Assembly (NCBI RefSeq): GCF_036030735.1
Contig: NZ_CP107928.1
Span: 2,294,001 to 2,358,000 of the forward strand
Reading direction: 5' to 3'
DNA: 64,000 nt
Source of the DNA: Streptomyces sp. NBC_00425
Lineage (GTDB): Bacteria; Actinomycetota; Actinomycetes; Streptomycetales; Streptomycetaceae
The notes beneath the pieces were generated by a model. That model was not told the DNA's origin. It did not search any database and saw nothing but the letters and a program-made list of their open reading frames with translations. Position 1 is the stretch's first letter; the number at the start of each line of letters is the position of its first letter. Below, piece after piece: positions 24,860 through 33,418 of this stretch. The position numbers were made by a program, and so were the translations under genes.

Positions 24860-25382
24860 TCGCCCACCGCTCGTGATCGCGCCACTCCCCGTCGATGTGG
24901 ATCATCTCCGGGGAGAATCCCTCCAGGCGGAAGCCGCAGGCGCGGGCGAGGGCGATCGAGGCGGCGTTTCCGGGCTGCACGTTGATCTCCAGCCGGTGCA
25001 GCCGCAGCGGTCCGAACGCGTGGCGCACCACGAGGCCGAGCGCCTCGCGCATCAGCCCCCGTCCGGCCGCGTGCGCGAAGGCGCCGTAGCCCAGTGCGCC
25101 GCTCTGGAACGCGCCTTCGACGATGTTGTTGACGTTGACGAACCCGGCGATGGCGTCGTCCTCCCGGGTGCACACCAGGAAGCCGGCCTTGGTCGGATCC
25201 TCGATGAGCCGGCCCGCGTAGGCCGTGTAGGCGTCGGGGGTGGCGGGCGGGAAAAGCCACGGGTGGTGCAGATCCTTGCTCTCCCGCGCGCGGGAGGTGA
25301 ACTCCGGTCCGTCCTCGTAGGTGAAGTGGCGTATCCCCACGCGGGGGCCCTCGGCGAGGTAGCGCGATGCGGTGTGCGGCAT
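24819..25382 (-). CDS. GNAT N-acetyltransferase (RimJ-like)
   Basis: 187 aa. GNAT motifs: GFVNVNNIVEGAFQSGALGY (strand 4), AHAAGRGLMREALGLVVRHA (acetyl-CoA loop), LHRLEINVQPGNAASIALA and ACGFRLEG (C-terminal part). This pattern belongs to the RimJ/RimL ribosomal-protein acetyltransferase-like branch; the substrate is not known. Convergent with and overlapping DUF6204 by 41 nt. The upstream LapA-like gene is co-directional with a 20-nt gap to this start. Confidence 0.9.
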   Translation of the reverse strand: MPHTASRYLAEGPRVGIRHFTYEDGPEFTSRARESKDLHHPWLFPPATPDAYTAYAGRLIEDPTKAGFLVCTREDDAIAGFVNVNNIVEGAFQSGALGYGAFAHAAGRGLMREALGLVVRHAFGPLRLHRLEINVQPGNAASIALARACGFRLEGFSPEMIHIDGEWRDHERWAITAGPRTGPRTSG

Positions 25383-25402
25383 CGGACCAGCCTACGACCG
25401 GG

Positions 25403-25657
25403 TCACCTCCGCCGGGTCCGGGAGTAGGCGAAGTACGACCCGCACAGCGCGCCGACGACCGCTGTCGCCAGCAGGGCCGCCCACAGCGGCATCGTCACCA
25501 CGGGGACCAGCAGCCGGATCTCCGTCGCCTGGGTGTTCTCGAAGATGAAGACCAGGGCGAGGACGCCGAGCACCAGGACGGCGATCCGGCCCGGCGTCAT
25601 GGTCGTCCTCCCCCGGCTCCCGGAGGTCGTGGCGCTCTGCGAGGTCTTCGGGCTCAT
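25403..25657 (-). CDS. LapA-like (DUF1049) small membrane protein
   Basis: 84 aa. Two hydrophobic helices: IAVLVLGVLALVFIFENTQ and VTMPLWAALLATAVVGALCG. The FENTQ after helix 1 and the short basic end after helix 2 (SYFAYSRTRRR) are typical of LapA/YciM-partner proteins. The role in actinobacteria is unknown. The first 19 residues are polar; an internal ATG at MTPGRIAV is another possible start. Confidence 0.8.
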   Translation of the reverse strand: MSPKTSQSATTSGSRGRTTMTPGRIAVLVLGVLALVFIFENTQATEIRLLVPVVTMPLWAALLATAVVGALCGSYFAYSRTRRR

Positions 25658-25725
25658 GGGACCAGCGTCGGCCCGGCGGCCGGCTCACGCGCGGTGAGGG
25701 CTGCTCTTCGGGTGACGCGGCGAGG

Positions 25726-26649
25726 TCAGCGCAGGGCGGGCGCGTCGAGGGTGAGCGTGCCCTCGTCGGCGTCGAGCTCGGCGCTCACGCCGAAGGGCAC
25801 GGTCAGCGCTCCCTCGCAGTGCCCGAACCCGAGTTCCTCGACGACGGGGACGCCCAGGCCGCCGAGCCGGTCGGCGAGGACCGGACGCAGTTCCTGGTAG
25901 GGGCCGCACCGGTCCCAGGAGCCGAGGGCGACGCCCGCGACGCCGTCCAGCCATCCGGTGCGCAGCAGTTGGGTGAGGGCCCGGTCGACGCTGTACGGCG
26001 GCTCGCCCACGTCCTCGAGCAGGAGCAGCCCGCCGCGGGCGCCGGCCCGGGTGTGCGGGGTGCCGTACCCGGTGGCGAGCAGCATCAGACAGCCGCCCAG
26101 GGTGATGCCCCGCGCCCGCCCGGGGGCGAGGGCGGAGCCGGCGGCGCCGACGACCCGGACGGTCTCGGGGGCGAACAGGGTGGCCCGCAGATGGTCCTGC
26201 GTCCGGGCGTTCTTGATGAAGTCGATGCCCGCGGCCACCGGCCCGTACAGCGTGACCAGGCCCAGCCGGACGGCGAACGCCTCGTGCAGGGTGGTGCTGT
26301 CGCTGAAGCCGACGAACACCTTCGGGCCGGCGGCCCGCATCGCGTCCCAGTCCAGCAGGTCGACGACGCGCTGGGCGCCGTAGCCGCCGCGTGCGCACAG
26401 CACCGCGTCGACGGAGGGATCGCACCAGGCTTGCTGGAGGTCGGCGGCCCGGTCGGCGTCGGTGCCCGCGAGGTGCGGCAGGGCGCGGTGCCGGTCCAGC
26501 ACGTGCGGGGCGACGACGGGGTCGAGGTCCCAGCCGCGCAGCAGGTCGAGACCGGCCTGCAGCCGTTCCTCCGCCACCGGCCCGCTGGGTGCGACGACCG
26601 CGACCCGGGCGCCGGGGGCGAGACGGGGAGGCCGTACGAGTTCCTTCAC
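25726..26649 (-). CDS. LD-carboxypeptidase (peptidase family S66)
   Basis: 307 aa. S66 triad elements visible: the Ser in KVFVGFSDSTTLH, the Glu in LLLLEDVGEPPY and the His in FGHCEGA. RGGYGAQRVVDLLD and GGCLMLLATGYGTP are family landmarks. Family members cleave the L,D bond of murein tetrapeptides in cell-wall recycling, or microcin-type peptides (MccF). GTG 26649 overlaps the stop of the S9 peptidase gene (GTGA). Last gene of a four-peptidase operon, so murein or D-amino-acid peptide breakdown is a coherent job. Confidence 0.92.
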   Translation of the reverse strand: MKELVRPPRLAPGARVAVVAPSGPVAEERLQAGLDLLRGWDLDPVVAPHVLDRHRALPHLAGTDADRAADLQQAWCDPSVDAVLCARGGYGAQRVVDLLDWDAMRAAGPKVFVGFSDSTTLHEAFAVRLGLVTLYGPVAAGIDFIKNARTQDHLRATLFAPETVRVVGAAGSALAPGRARGITLGGCLMLLATGYGTPHTRAGARGGLLLLEDVGEPPYSVDRALTQLLRTGWLDGVAGVALGSWDRCGPYQELRPVLADRLGGLGVPVVEELGFGHCEGALTVPFGVSAELDADEGTLTLDAPALR

Positions 26650-28712
26650 GGTGCGAGCTCCAGCCTGGGGACGCCGGGCGGGTGCAGCCCGAACACCTGA
26701 GCGTACAGCGAGAGCTCGGCCTCCAGGGCGCGCACCGTCGTGGCGGCCTGCCGGAACCCGTGCCCCTCGCCGGCGAACGTGAGGTACGCGTGCGGCACGG
26801 GCCGCTCCGCCAGCCTGTGCAGGAACCGCTCGCACTGGGCGGGCGGGCAGATCACGTCGTCCAGGCCCTGCATCAGCAGGAACGGCACGGTGATCCGGTC
26901 GGCGTGCTCGACGGGCGAGCGCTCCGCGTACCGGGCGGGCGTCTCGTCGAGCGGTCCGACGAGGGAGTCCAGGTAGTGCGACTCGAAGTCGTGGGTCCCG
27001 CCCGTCGCCCACTCGACGAGGTCCAGCACGGGGTAGCGGATGGTGCCGCAGGCGTAGACGCCGCCGCGGATCAGCGACACGGCGGCGGTCCAGCCGCCCG
27101 CGCTGCCGCCGCGGATCGCCAGCCGTGTCCGGTCCGCGAGGCCCTCGTCGGCGAGGGCCAGGGCGACGGCCGCGCAGTCCTCGACGTCGACCACGCCCCA
27201 CTGCTCGCGCAGCCGCTCCCGGTACTCCCGCCCGTACCCGGTGGAGCCTCCGTAGTCGACCTCGGCGACCCCGATGCCGCGGGAGGTGAAGTAGGCGATC
27301 TCCAGATCCAGCACGAGCGGGGTGCGGTCGGTCGGCCCGCCGTGCGCCCACACCACGTACGGCGGCAGTTCGTCGTCGGGGCCGACGACGCCGGGGTGGC
27401 GGGGCGGGTGGACGTACGCGTGGACGTCGCGCCCGCCGGGCCCGGCGAACGTCCGCACCCGGGGCTCCGGACAGTGGGCGGGGTCCACCGGGTCGTGGTG
27501 CGCGGCGCCCACGACTGCGGTCCGGCCGGTGCGGGCGTCGGTCTCCACCACCTCGTACCCGCTGTGCGGGCTCGCGGCGACGGCCACGACGCGGTCACCG
27601 CGCACCGCGAGGGTGGGGGCGAACTCCGTCCACGGGCCGGCCGCGTCGGCGACCTCGCCGGTCTGCGGGTCGAGGATCCCGAGAGCGGTGGTCCCCCGGC
27701 CGTGGACGACGGCCACGAGCCCGTCGTCGAGCGGCGCGAACCAGCGCAGTCCGAGCTTCCACAGGGCCCCGCCGAACTCCTCCTGCCGCGGGCAGAGCGG
27801 CTCGTGGTCGCGGTACAGGTTCCACCAGCCGCTGCGGTCGCTGACGTACAGCAGACGATCGTCCGCCGGCGGTACGCCCTCGCCGGCCGTCCCCGCGGGT
27901 CCGCCCGCCGCCGTCGCCGCCGCCGCGGCCGCCGCCGCCGGCGCCCAGTCGACCTGTGCGACGGACTCGCGCGGGCCGCCCGCCACGACCCGCGCCGCGC
28001 TCAGGGCGCCGTCCGGTGTGACGTCGGCGACCAGGACCTCCGTGCCCTCCCACGGCATCCGTGGATGGTCCCAGGCCAGCCAGGCGGCCCGGCGGCCGTC
28101 CCGGGTCAGGCGCGGGCCGGTGACGAACCGGTGTCTTTCGTCGGTGAGTTCGCGCACCGCGGCGCGGTCGTCGGCGGCCGAGCCGTCCAGCGGCACGGCC
28201 GCGAGCACCCGGCGCACGTCGCCGGGCCCCTCGCCGGTGAACTCCTCGAGCACGCACCAGACCTCGTCCCGACCGAGCAGCAACTGCGGCTCCGCCCAGC
28301 GCAGTCCGCCGCCCACCGTGGAGACGGGGGTGAGCGGCCTCGGCGCGCCGCCCGATCCGGGCTCGTGCGCGTACAGCCGCTGGTCGGCGAAGTGCGTGAA
28401 CACCACCAGGACCTCGCCGTCGCGCACCGCGGCCGCCCACGGCAGGCCGCCGTACTCGACGACCCGGCTGCGCACGTTCCAGGGCGGGGGCAGCACCGAC
28501 TCCTGCGCGCCGTCCGCGCGTCGCCGCACGAGGGTGCGGCGGCCGTTCTCGGCCGGCCGGGGCGCGGTCCACCACACCTCGTCGCCGACGAAGCCCACGT
28601 ACTCGGGGCGGCCGTCGTGTGCGGCGGCGAGGGCCGCGTCGACGGGCGACGGCCAGGAACCGTAGGGCAGGACCCGCGCCTCGCCCTCCGTGGCGCCCAC
28701 GACGCGGTTCAC
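26646..28712 (-). CDS. S9 family peptidase (acylaminoacyl-peptidase/DPP-like)
   Basis: 688 aa. N-terminal beta-propeller of about 400 residues (WNLYRDHEPLCP; PEYVGFVGDEVWWTAPRP) with an Ala-rich low-complexity insertion (AAAAAAAATAAGGPAG). The C-terminal alpha/beta hydrolase has the nucleophile Ser near 537 in GGSAGGW, the acid in QGLDDVICPP and His near 651 in GEGHGF. It removes acylated or plain N-terminal residues or dipeptides from short peptides. No signal peptide, so cytosolic. The GTG start 28712 overlaps the M20 gene stop (GTGA). Confidence 0.92.
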   Translation of the reverse strand: MNRVVGATEGEARVLPYGSWPSPVDAALAAAHDGRPEYVGFVGDEVWWTAPRPAENGRRTLVRRRADGAQESVLPPPWNVRSRVVEYGGLPWAAAVRDGEVLVVFTHFADQRLYAHEPGSGGAPRPLTPVSTVGGGLRWAEPQLLLGRDEVWCVLEEFTGEGPGDVRRVLAAVPLDGSAADDRAAVRELTDERHRFVTGPRLTRDGRRAAWLAWDHPRMPWEGTEVLVADVTPDGALSAARVVAGGPRESVAQVDWAPAAAAAAAATAAGGPAGTAGEGVPPADDRLLYVSDRSGWWNLYRDHEPLCPRQEEFGGALWKLGLRWFAPLDDGLVAVVHGRGTTALGILDPQTGEVADAAGPWTEFAPTLAVRGDRVVAVAASPHSGYEVVETDARTGRTAVVGAAHHDPVDPAHCPEPRVRTFAGPGGRDVHAYVHPPRHPGVVGPDDELPPYVVWAHGGPTDRTPLVLDLEIAYFTSRGIGVAEVDYGGSTGYGREYRERLREQWGVVDVEDCAAVALALADEGLADRTRLAIRGGSAGGWTAAVSLIRGGVYACGTIRYPVLDLVEWATGGTHDFESHYLDSLVGPLDETPARYAERSPVEHADRITVPFLLMQGLDDVICPPAQCERFLHRLAERPVPHAYLTFAGEGHGFRQAATTVRALEAELSLYAQVFGLHPPGVPRLELAP

Positions 28713-30013
28713 GCCGTCCGCAGGAGCCGGTCGAGGACGCGGACGCCGAAGTGCAGCGCGTCGACCGGGACCCGTTCGTCGACGCCGTGGAAGAGGGCCT
28801 GGTAGTCGAACCCGGGCGGCAGCTTCAGCGGGGCGAAGCCGTAGCCGGTGATGCCGAGCCGCGAGAACTGCTTGGCGTCCGTGCCGCCGGACATGCAGTA
28901 CGGCACCACGTGCCCCTCGGGCGCGAACTCCTCGACCGCGGCCCGCATCCGGGCGAAGAGCGGCGCGTCCACCGGTGCCTGGAGGGCGACTTCGCGGTGC
29001 GCGAACTCCCAGTCGACGTCGGGTCCGGTGAGGGCGTCGAGCGTCGCCCGGAACTCCTCCTCGCCGCCGGGGAGATACCGTCCGTCGACGTACCCGACGG
29101 CCGTCCCCGGGATCACGTTGAGCTTGTAACCGGCGTCCAGCATCGTCGGGTTGGCGCTGTTGCGCACCGTGGCCTCGACGAGTGCGGCGGCCGGGCCGAG
29201 CTTCTCCAGCAGGCCGTCGACATCGCTCAGGTCGGTCTCGATGCCGTACAGCGCGGCGAGTTCGGTGAGCGCCGCGCGGACCGTGGGGGTGAGCCGCAGC
29301 GGCCACGCGTGCTCGCCGATCCGGGTGACGGCAGCGGCCAGCCGGGTCACCGCGTTCTCCCGGTTGACCTTGGAGCCGTGTCCGGCGCGCCCGTGCGCGG
29401 TGAGCTTCAGCCAGCCGGTGCCGCGCTCGCCCGCGCCGACGGGGTAGATCTGGCGTCCGGCGCCGTCGTGGAAGGTGAACGCCCCGGATTCGCCGATGGC
29501 CTCGGTGCAGCCCTCGAACAGCTCCGGATGCCGGTCGGCGAGGAACCCGGAGCCGTCCACGGCGCTGGCCTCCTCGTCGGCGGTGAAGGCGACGACCAGG
29601 TCGCGCCGGGGCCGCACGCCCTGCCGGGACCAGGCCCGCAGCACGGCGAGGATCATCGCGTCCATGTTCTTCATGTCGACCGCGCCGCGGCCCCACACGA
29701 CGCCGTCGCGCACCTCGCCGGAGAAGGGGTGCACACTCCAGTCGGCGGCCTCGGCCGGGACGACGTCCAGGTGGCCGTGGACGAGCAGGGCGTCCGCGTG
29801 AGGGTCGGAGCCCTCGATCCGGGCCACCACGTTGGTGCGGCCCGGCGTGCGTTCGAGCAGTGCCGGCTCGACGCCCGTGTCGGCGAGCAGCGCGGCCGCG
29901 TACTCGGCGGCGGGCCGTTCCCGGCAGTCGCCGCCGCCCCGGTTGCCGGTGTCGAAGCGGATGAGGTCGCAGGTGAGGCGGACGACCTCGTCCAGCGCAT
30001 GTGCGTCAGCCAT
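28709..30013 (-). CDS. M20 family metallopeptidase
   Basis: 434 aa. Zinc ligands and catalytic residues in place: HGHLDVVPAE, WGRGAVDMKNMDAMI, the Glu pair in AFTADEEASAVDGSGFL, and the terminal PYCMSGGTDAKQFSRLG. The dimerisation domain is about 190-310 (LTAHGRAGHGSKVNRENAVT). Acts on short peptides, dipeptides or N-acylated amino acids. Its ATG at 30013 overlaps the end of the M55 gene by 8 nt, and its stop overlaps the S9 start by 4 nt. Confidence 0.93.
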   Translation of the reverse strand: MADAHALDEVVRLTCDLIRFDTGNRGGGDCRERPAAEYAAALLADTGVEPALLERTPGRTNVVARIEGSDPHADALLVHGHLDVVPAEAADWSVHPFSGEVRDGVVWGRGAVDMKNMDAMILAVLRAWSRQGVRPRRDLVVAFTADEEASAVDGSGFLADRHPELFEGCTEAIGESGAFTFHDGAGRQIYPVGAGERGTGWLKLTAHGRAGHGSKVNRENAVTRLAAAVTRIGEHAWPLRLTPTVRAALTELAALYGIETDLSDVDGLLEKLGPAAALVEATVRNSANPTMLDAGYKLNVIPGTAVGYVDGRYLPGGEEEFRATLDALTGPDVDWEFAHREVALQAPVDAPLFARMRAAVEEFAPEGHVVPYCMSGGTDAKQFSRLGITGYGFAPLKLPPGFDYQALFHGVDERVPVDALHFGVRVLDRLLRTA

Positions 30014-30839
30014 ACTGCTCCTCGATCGCGGCCGAGACGATCGTGGTGACCGCCTTGAAGGTGCGGATGCCCTCGTACATGGTGCCGCTGGTGTACGCGA
30101 CCCTGCGCTCGCCGGTGCGGGCGACGCCGGGCACGACGGTGGCCGCCATCGCCAGGTGCTCGGCGTCGAACTCCACGGCGACGGTGAACGGGCCGGCGCG
30201 CACCGGCTCCTGACGGACCGCCAGAGCGGCTGCCTCCTTCGCCGCCGCCCGGATGTCGGCCGCGGTGCGGGCCGGGGTGCGGCACACGGCCGCATAGCGT
30301 GAGACATGGTCCTTGACCGCGACCTTCAGCGCCTCGGGCGCGTAGCCGAGCGCGTCCTCGCAGGCCACGTCGTCGCCGGTGACGAGGACGACCGGCACGC
30401 CGTACTCGGCGGCCACCCGTGCGTTGAGCAGCCCCTCACTGGCCCGCACGTCGTCGAGCCAGACGCCGGTGATGGAGTTGGCGAGGTAGGTGTGGGCGAG
30501 GACGCCCTCCATCCCGGCGCCCGCGTGGTAGCCCACGAACGCGATGCCGTCGACGTCCCCGTGCTGGACGCCCTCCACCATGGACAGCGACTTGTGCCGC
30601 CCGGTGAGCATCTGCGCCCGCTCGTCGAGCTGCTCCAGGAGCAGGTTGCGCATGGTCCAGTGGGCCTCGTTGATCAGGACCTCGTCGGCTCCGCCGGTGA
30701 AGAACCCCAGCACGGCGGCGTTGACGTCGGACGTGAACATCGTCCGGCACCGCTCCCACTGCGCGGTCCCCGGCAGCACGTCGGCGGGCCAGGTGACGCC
30801 GGTGGCGCCCTCCATGTCGGCACTGATCAGGATCTTCAC
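30006..30839 (-). CDS. M55 family D-aminopeptidase (DppA-like)
   Basis: 277 aa. Begins MKILISADMEGATGVTW, giving Asp8 and Glu10 as in DppA zinc ligands. His60 is in NEAHWTMRN, another His in VGYHAGAGM near 105, and the last ligand region is VTGDDVACED. DppA from Bacillus removes N-terminal D-Ala from D-Ala-peptides. First gene of the M55-M20-S9-S66 operon. There is no transport gene in the operon. Confidence 0.93.
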   Translation of the reverse strand: MKILISADMEGATGVTWPADVLPGTAQWERCRTMFTSDVNAAVLGFFTGGADEVLINEAHWTMRNLLLEQLDERAQMLTGRHKSLSMVEGVQHGDVDGIAFVGYHAGAGMEGVLAHTYLANSITGVWLDDVRASEGLLNARVAAEYGVPVVLVTGDDVACEDALGYAPEALKVAVKDHVSRYAAVCRTPARTAADIRAAAKEAAALAVRQEPVRAGPFTVAVEFDAEHLAMAATVVPGVARTGERRVAYTSGTMYEGIRTFKAVTTIVSAAIEEQYG

Positions 30840-31129
30840 GTCCGCGGCCCCCGTCCGGTCCAGGAAGTCCGAGCCTAGGACCTCTCCGGTCGATCACGCC
30901 GGAGAAAGGCCGCGACACCCGTCGGCGCCGGTGACGGGGCGTGCGGTGCCGGTGAGCGCGGTGCGGCGCCGGGCGGCCGCGAGGCGCGGGAGGGCGTCCA
31001 CGCGACGAGGCCCCGCCGGGGTGCGGCCGTTGGCACCACCGCACACCGGCGTGCTGTGATCTCCGCGTACACGTCCACACCGCGGTGACCGCGCGTCCGC
31101 GCCGCGGTGACCACGAGGGGGATCCGGCC

Positions 31130-32053
31130 ATGACCGCACACACCACGCTGGCGGCGGAGCGTTTCGAGGCCGACCGGCCGCGGCTGCGCGCCGTCGCCCA
31201 CCGGATGCTCGGCTCGCTCAGCGAGGCGGACGACGCCGTGCAGGAGACGTGGCTGCGGGCGAGCCGGGCCGACGTCGGCGACGTGGCGAACCTCAGCGGG
31301 TGGCTGACCACGGTGGCGGGCCGGGTGTGCCTGAACATGCTGCGCTCCCGCGGGAGGCGGCCGGAGACGCCGCTCGACGCCGAGACCGCCGACGCCGTCG
31401 GGTTCGCCGCCGCCCCGGCGGAGGCCGGCGACCCCGAGGAGGAGGCGCTCCTCGCCGACGCGGTCGGGGTGGCGCTCCTCGTCGTCCTGGACACGCTTTC
31501 CCCGGCCGAGCGGCTGGCGTTCGTCCTGCACGACCTGTTCTCCGTGCCGTTCGACGACATCGCCCCGCTGATCGAGCGGACACCGGCCGCCACCCGCCAG
31601 CTGACCGGGCGGGCCCGCCGCCGCGTCCGGGGCGGCGGTGCTCCCGCCGTCGACCGGGCCAGACAGCGCGAGGTCGTCGACGCCTTCCTCGCCGCCACCC
31701 GCGGCGGCGACTTCGAGGCGCTCCTGGCGCTGCTGCACCCCGACGTGGTGCTCACCGCCGACCGTTTCGTGATCCCGACGCCCGGGCCGGTCGCCGTGAG
31801 CGGCGCCCGCCCGGTGGCCGAGGGCGCGATGGCGGCGACCGGCCGGGCCCGGTTCACCGGTCCCGCCCTGCTGGACGGCACGGTGGGCCTCGTCATGGCG
31901 CCGCACGGAAGGCTGCGGCTCGTGCTCGTCTTCACGTTCGCGGAAGACGGCATCACCGCGATCGACGTCGTGGCGGACCGGGAGCGGCTGGCCGGGATCG
32001 AGGTGGCGGTGCCCGACGCCCCGTCGGGCGAGACCGCCGGACTCGACGACTGA
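31130..32053 (+). CDS. ECF sigma factor with SnoaL-like C-terminal domain (SigJ/ECF41-like)
   Basis: 307 aa. Region 2: RLRAVAHRMLGSLSEADDAV, QETWLRASR, WLTTVAGRVCLNMLRSR. Region 4: LLVVLDTLSPAERLAFVLHD, PFDDIAPLIERTPAATRQLT. An extra C-terminal domain of about 120 residues (VVDAFLAATRGGDFEALLAL, VVLTADR) is the SnoaL/NTF2-like fold typical of the SigJ/ECF41 groups, where the tail itself controls activity instead of an anti-sigma factor. CGAGGGGG precedes ATG 31130. The usual COE partner of ECF41 is absent; a DoxX gene is convergent. The 290 nt upstream (30840-31129) show no certain promoter. Confidence 0.92.
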   Translation: MTAHTTLAAERFEADRPRLRAVAHRMLGSLSEADDAVQETWLRASRADVGDVANLSGWLTTVAGRVCLNMLRSRGRRPETPLDAETADAVGFAAAPAEAGDPEEEALLADAVGVALLVVLDTLSPAERLAFVLHDLFSVPFDDIAPLIERTPAATRQLTGRARRRVRGGGAPAVDRARQREVVDAFLAATRGGDFEALLALLHPDVVLTADRFVIPTPGPVAVSGARPVAEGAMAATGRARFTGPALLDGTVGLVMAPHGRLRLVLVFTFAEDGITAIDVVADRERLAGIEVAVPDAPSGETAGLDD

Positions 32054-32060
32054 CGCACGG

Positions 32061-32097
32061 GCGAGGGGGCGGCCGTGTCCTGCGGCCGCCCCCTCGC
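32061..32097. terminator. Bidirectional hairpin between sigma factor and DoxX genes
   Basis: 15-bp perfect arms (GCGAGGGGGCGGCCG and its complement) with loop TGTCCTG. It sits between two convergent stops (32053 and 32102). No T-run, as is common for Streptomyces. Confidence 0.8.
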
Positions 32098-32101
32098 GCG
32101 G

Positions 32102-32443
32102 TCAGAACGCCAGGATCAGCGAGGCCGCCGCCGGCGCCGCGTACAGCAGCGGGAACGGCACGTGCGAGAACCAGCGGGCCCGCAGCACGGTGACCGCCGC
32201 CCCGAGAAAGTACAGAACGAGGCCGATCGCGGCGGCCACGCCGACCACGGGCACGAACAGTCCGGCCAGCAGACCGACCGCTCCGGCGGCCTTGGCCGCG
32301 CCGAGCCACGGCCCCCAGGCGCGCGGCACTCCGTAGTCGGCCAGCGGCTTCACGACCCACTCGGCGCCCAGGAGGACCGAGGCGGCCGAGAAGCCGGCCA
32401 TGGCTGCGGCGACGGCGGTGACGACGACATAGGCAGTGGACAT
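32102..32443 (-). CDS. DoxX family membrane protein
   Basis: 113 aa, four hydrophobic helices (VVVTAVAAAMAGFSAASVLL; GPWLGAAKAAGAVGLLAGLF; VVGVAAAIGLVLYFLGAAVT; FPLLYAAPAAASLILAF). DoxX-like proteins have various suggested redox roles and no settled function here. GAGGAGC upstream of ATG 32443 is the ribosome-binding site; the longer frame to 32500 has no support. ECF sigma genes often sit beside such genes, so it may be a target. Confidence 0.85.
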   Translation of the reverse strand: MSTAYVVVTAVAAAMAGFSAASVLLGAEWVVKPLADYGVPRAWGPWLGAAKAAGAVGLLAGLFVPVVGVAAAIGLVLYFLGAAVTVLRARWFSHVPFPLLYAAPAAASLILAF

Positions 32444-32545
32444 TTCAACAGCTCCTCTTGGGGGTTTCCGTGTGCTCCTCACCCCCCTGACACCGCCCAC
32501 GGCGGGGATGTGACAGCACGAGAGGCCGTTGCCATGTGAAGGCGG

Positions 32546-33271
32546 TCACATGCTCCGGGCGGCCACCAGCCACCTGGACGGCAGCTCGATCCTGGCGCCT
32601 TCGTCCGTGAACTCGGTGGTGATGAGGGGCAGTTCGCCCGACGCCAGCACCATGAGCCCGGCGTCCCGCAGATGGACGGGCACCGCGTCGTCGGCGACCT
32701 CGCCGGGGGCGATGCCGTGCCGGAAGACGGGCGCGAGCTTCGGCGGCGGACCGGACGGACTCTGCGCCAGCGCGCCGAGGACGGGACGCGCGGCCTCCGA
32801 CAGCTCGACGAGGAAGACCCGGCCGCGCTCCCCCGCCAGCGCGGCGATGCCGTTCACCAGGGGCTGCCGGTCGGCGGGCTCGCAACTGTGCAGGACGCCC
32901 CGCACATAGACGTTGGCGTCCCCGAGTTCGGCGTGCAGCGCCTCGGCCGCGCCCTTCTCGGCCGCGTCCAGCTCCCGGTACCCGGCCCGTTGGGCGGGGT
33001 CGGCGCGCCGGGCGTGGTCGAGGGCGGCCGCGGACAGGTCGGCGCCGATCACCCGCGGGAAACGGTCCGCGAAGTACCTGGTCTGGGTGCCGTTGCCGCA
33101 GCCGAGGTCCACCAACGCCAGTTCTGCGTCGACGAGATGGGGCTCGAAGAGGGCGAGGTGGAGCGCGGCGGTGACCTTCGGGTCCGCGTCCCAGAACACA
33201 CCGCCCGGCTCGTCCGGGGCCTCCCGCCAGAAACCCTCCCACGCCTGCCGGTACCGACTCGCCACGCTCAT
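32546..33271 (-). CDS. Class I SAM-dependent methyltransferase
   Basis: 241 aa. Motif I LALVDLGCGNGTQTRYFADR, acidic motif II in IGADLSAAALDHARRAD, and a C-terminal beta-sheet (HGIAPGEVADDAVPVHLRDA). Note YVRGVLHSCEPADRQPL in place of a usual motif IV. The substrate is unknown. ATG 33271 (MSVASRYRQAWEGFW) follows CAGGGGAG; the longer frame starts in non-conserved sequence. Upstream is the SpoIIE-type phosphatase on the same strand after 147 nt. Confidence 0.85.
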   Translation of the reverse strand: MSVASRYRQAWEGFWREAPDEPGGVFWDADPKVTAALHLALFEPHLVDAELALVDLGCGNGTQTRYFADRFPRVIGADLSAAALDHARRADPAQRAGYRELDAAEKGAAEALHAELGDANVYVRGVLHSCEPADRQPLVNGIAALAGERGRVFLVELSEAARPVLGALAQSPSGPPPKLAPVFRHGIAPGEVADDAVPVHLRDAGLMVLASGELPLITTEFTDEGARIELPSRWLVAARSM

Positions 33272-33418
33272 GCCCAACTCCCCTGGGTGCACAGCCGATC
33301 CGCCGTGAGCGACGGGCGAGTACGGTCTACCGTCCTGCGGCCGCCGCGACAAGCACGGTGCGCGTTCCTTCACGCCGCGTTCGCGATCCACGATGCGCGG
33401 CGCGAGGCGGTGGGGTGT

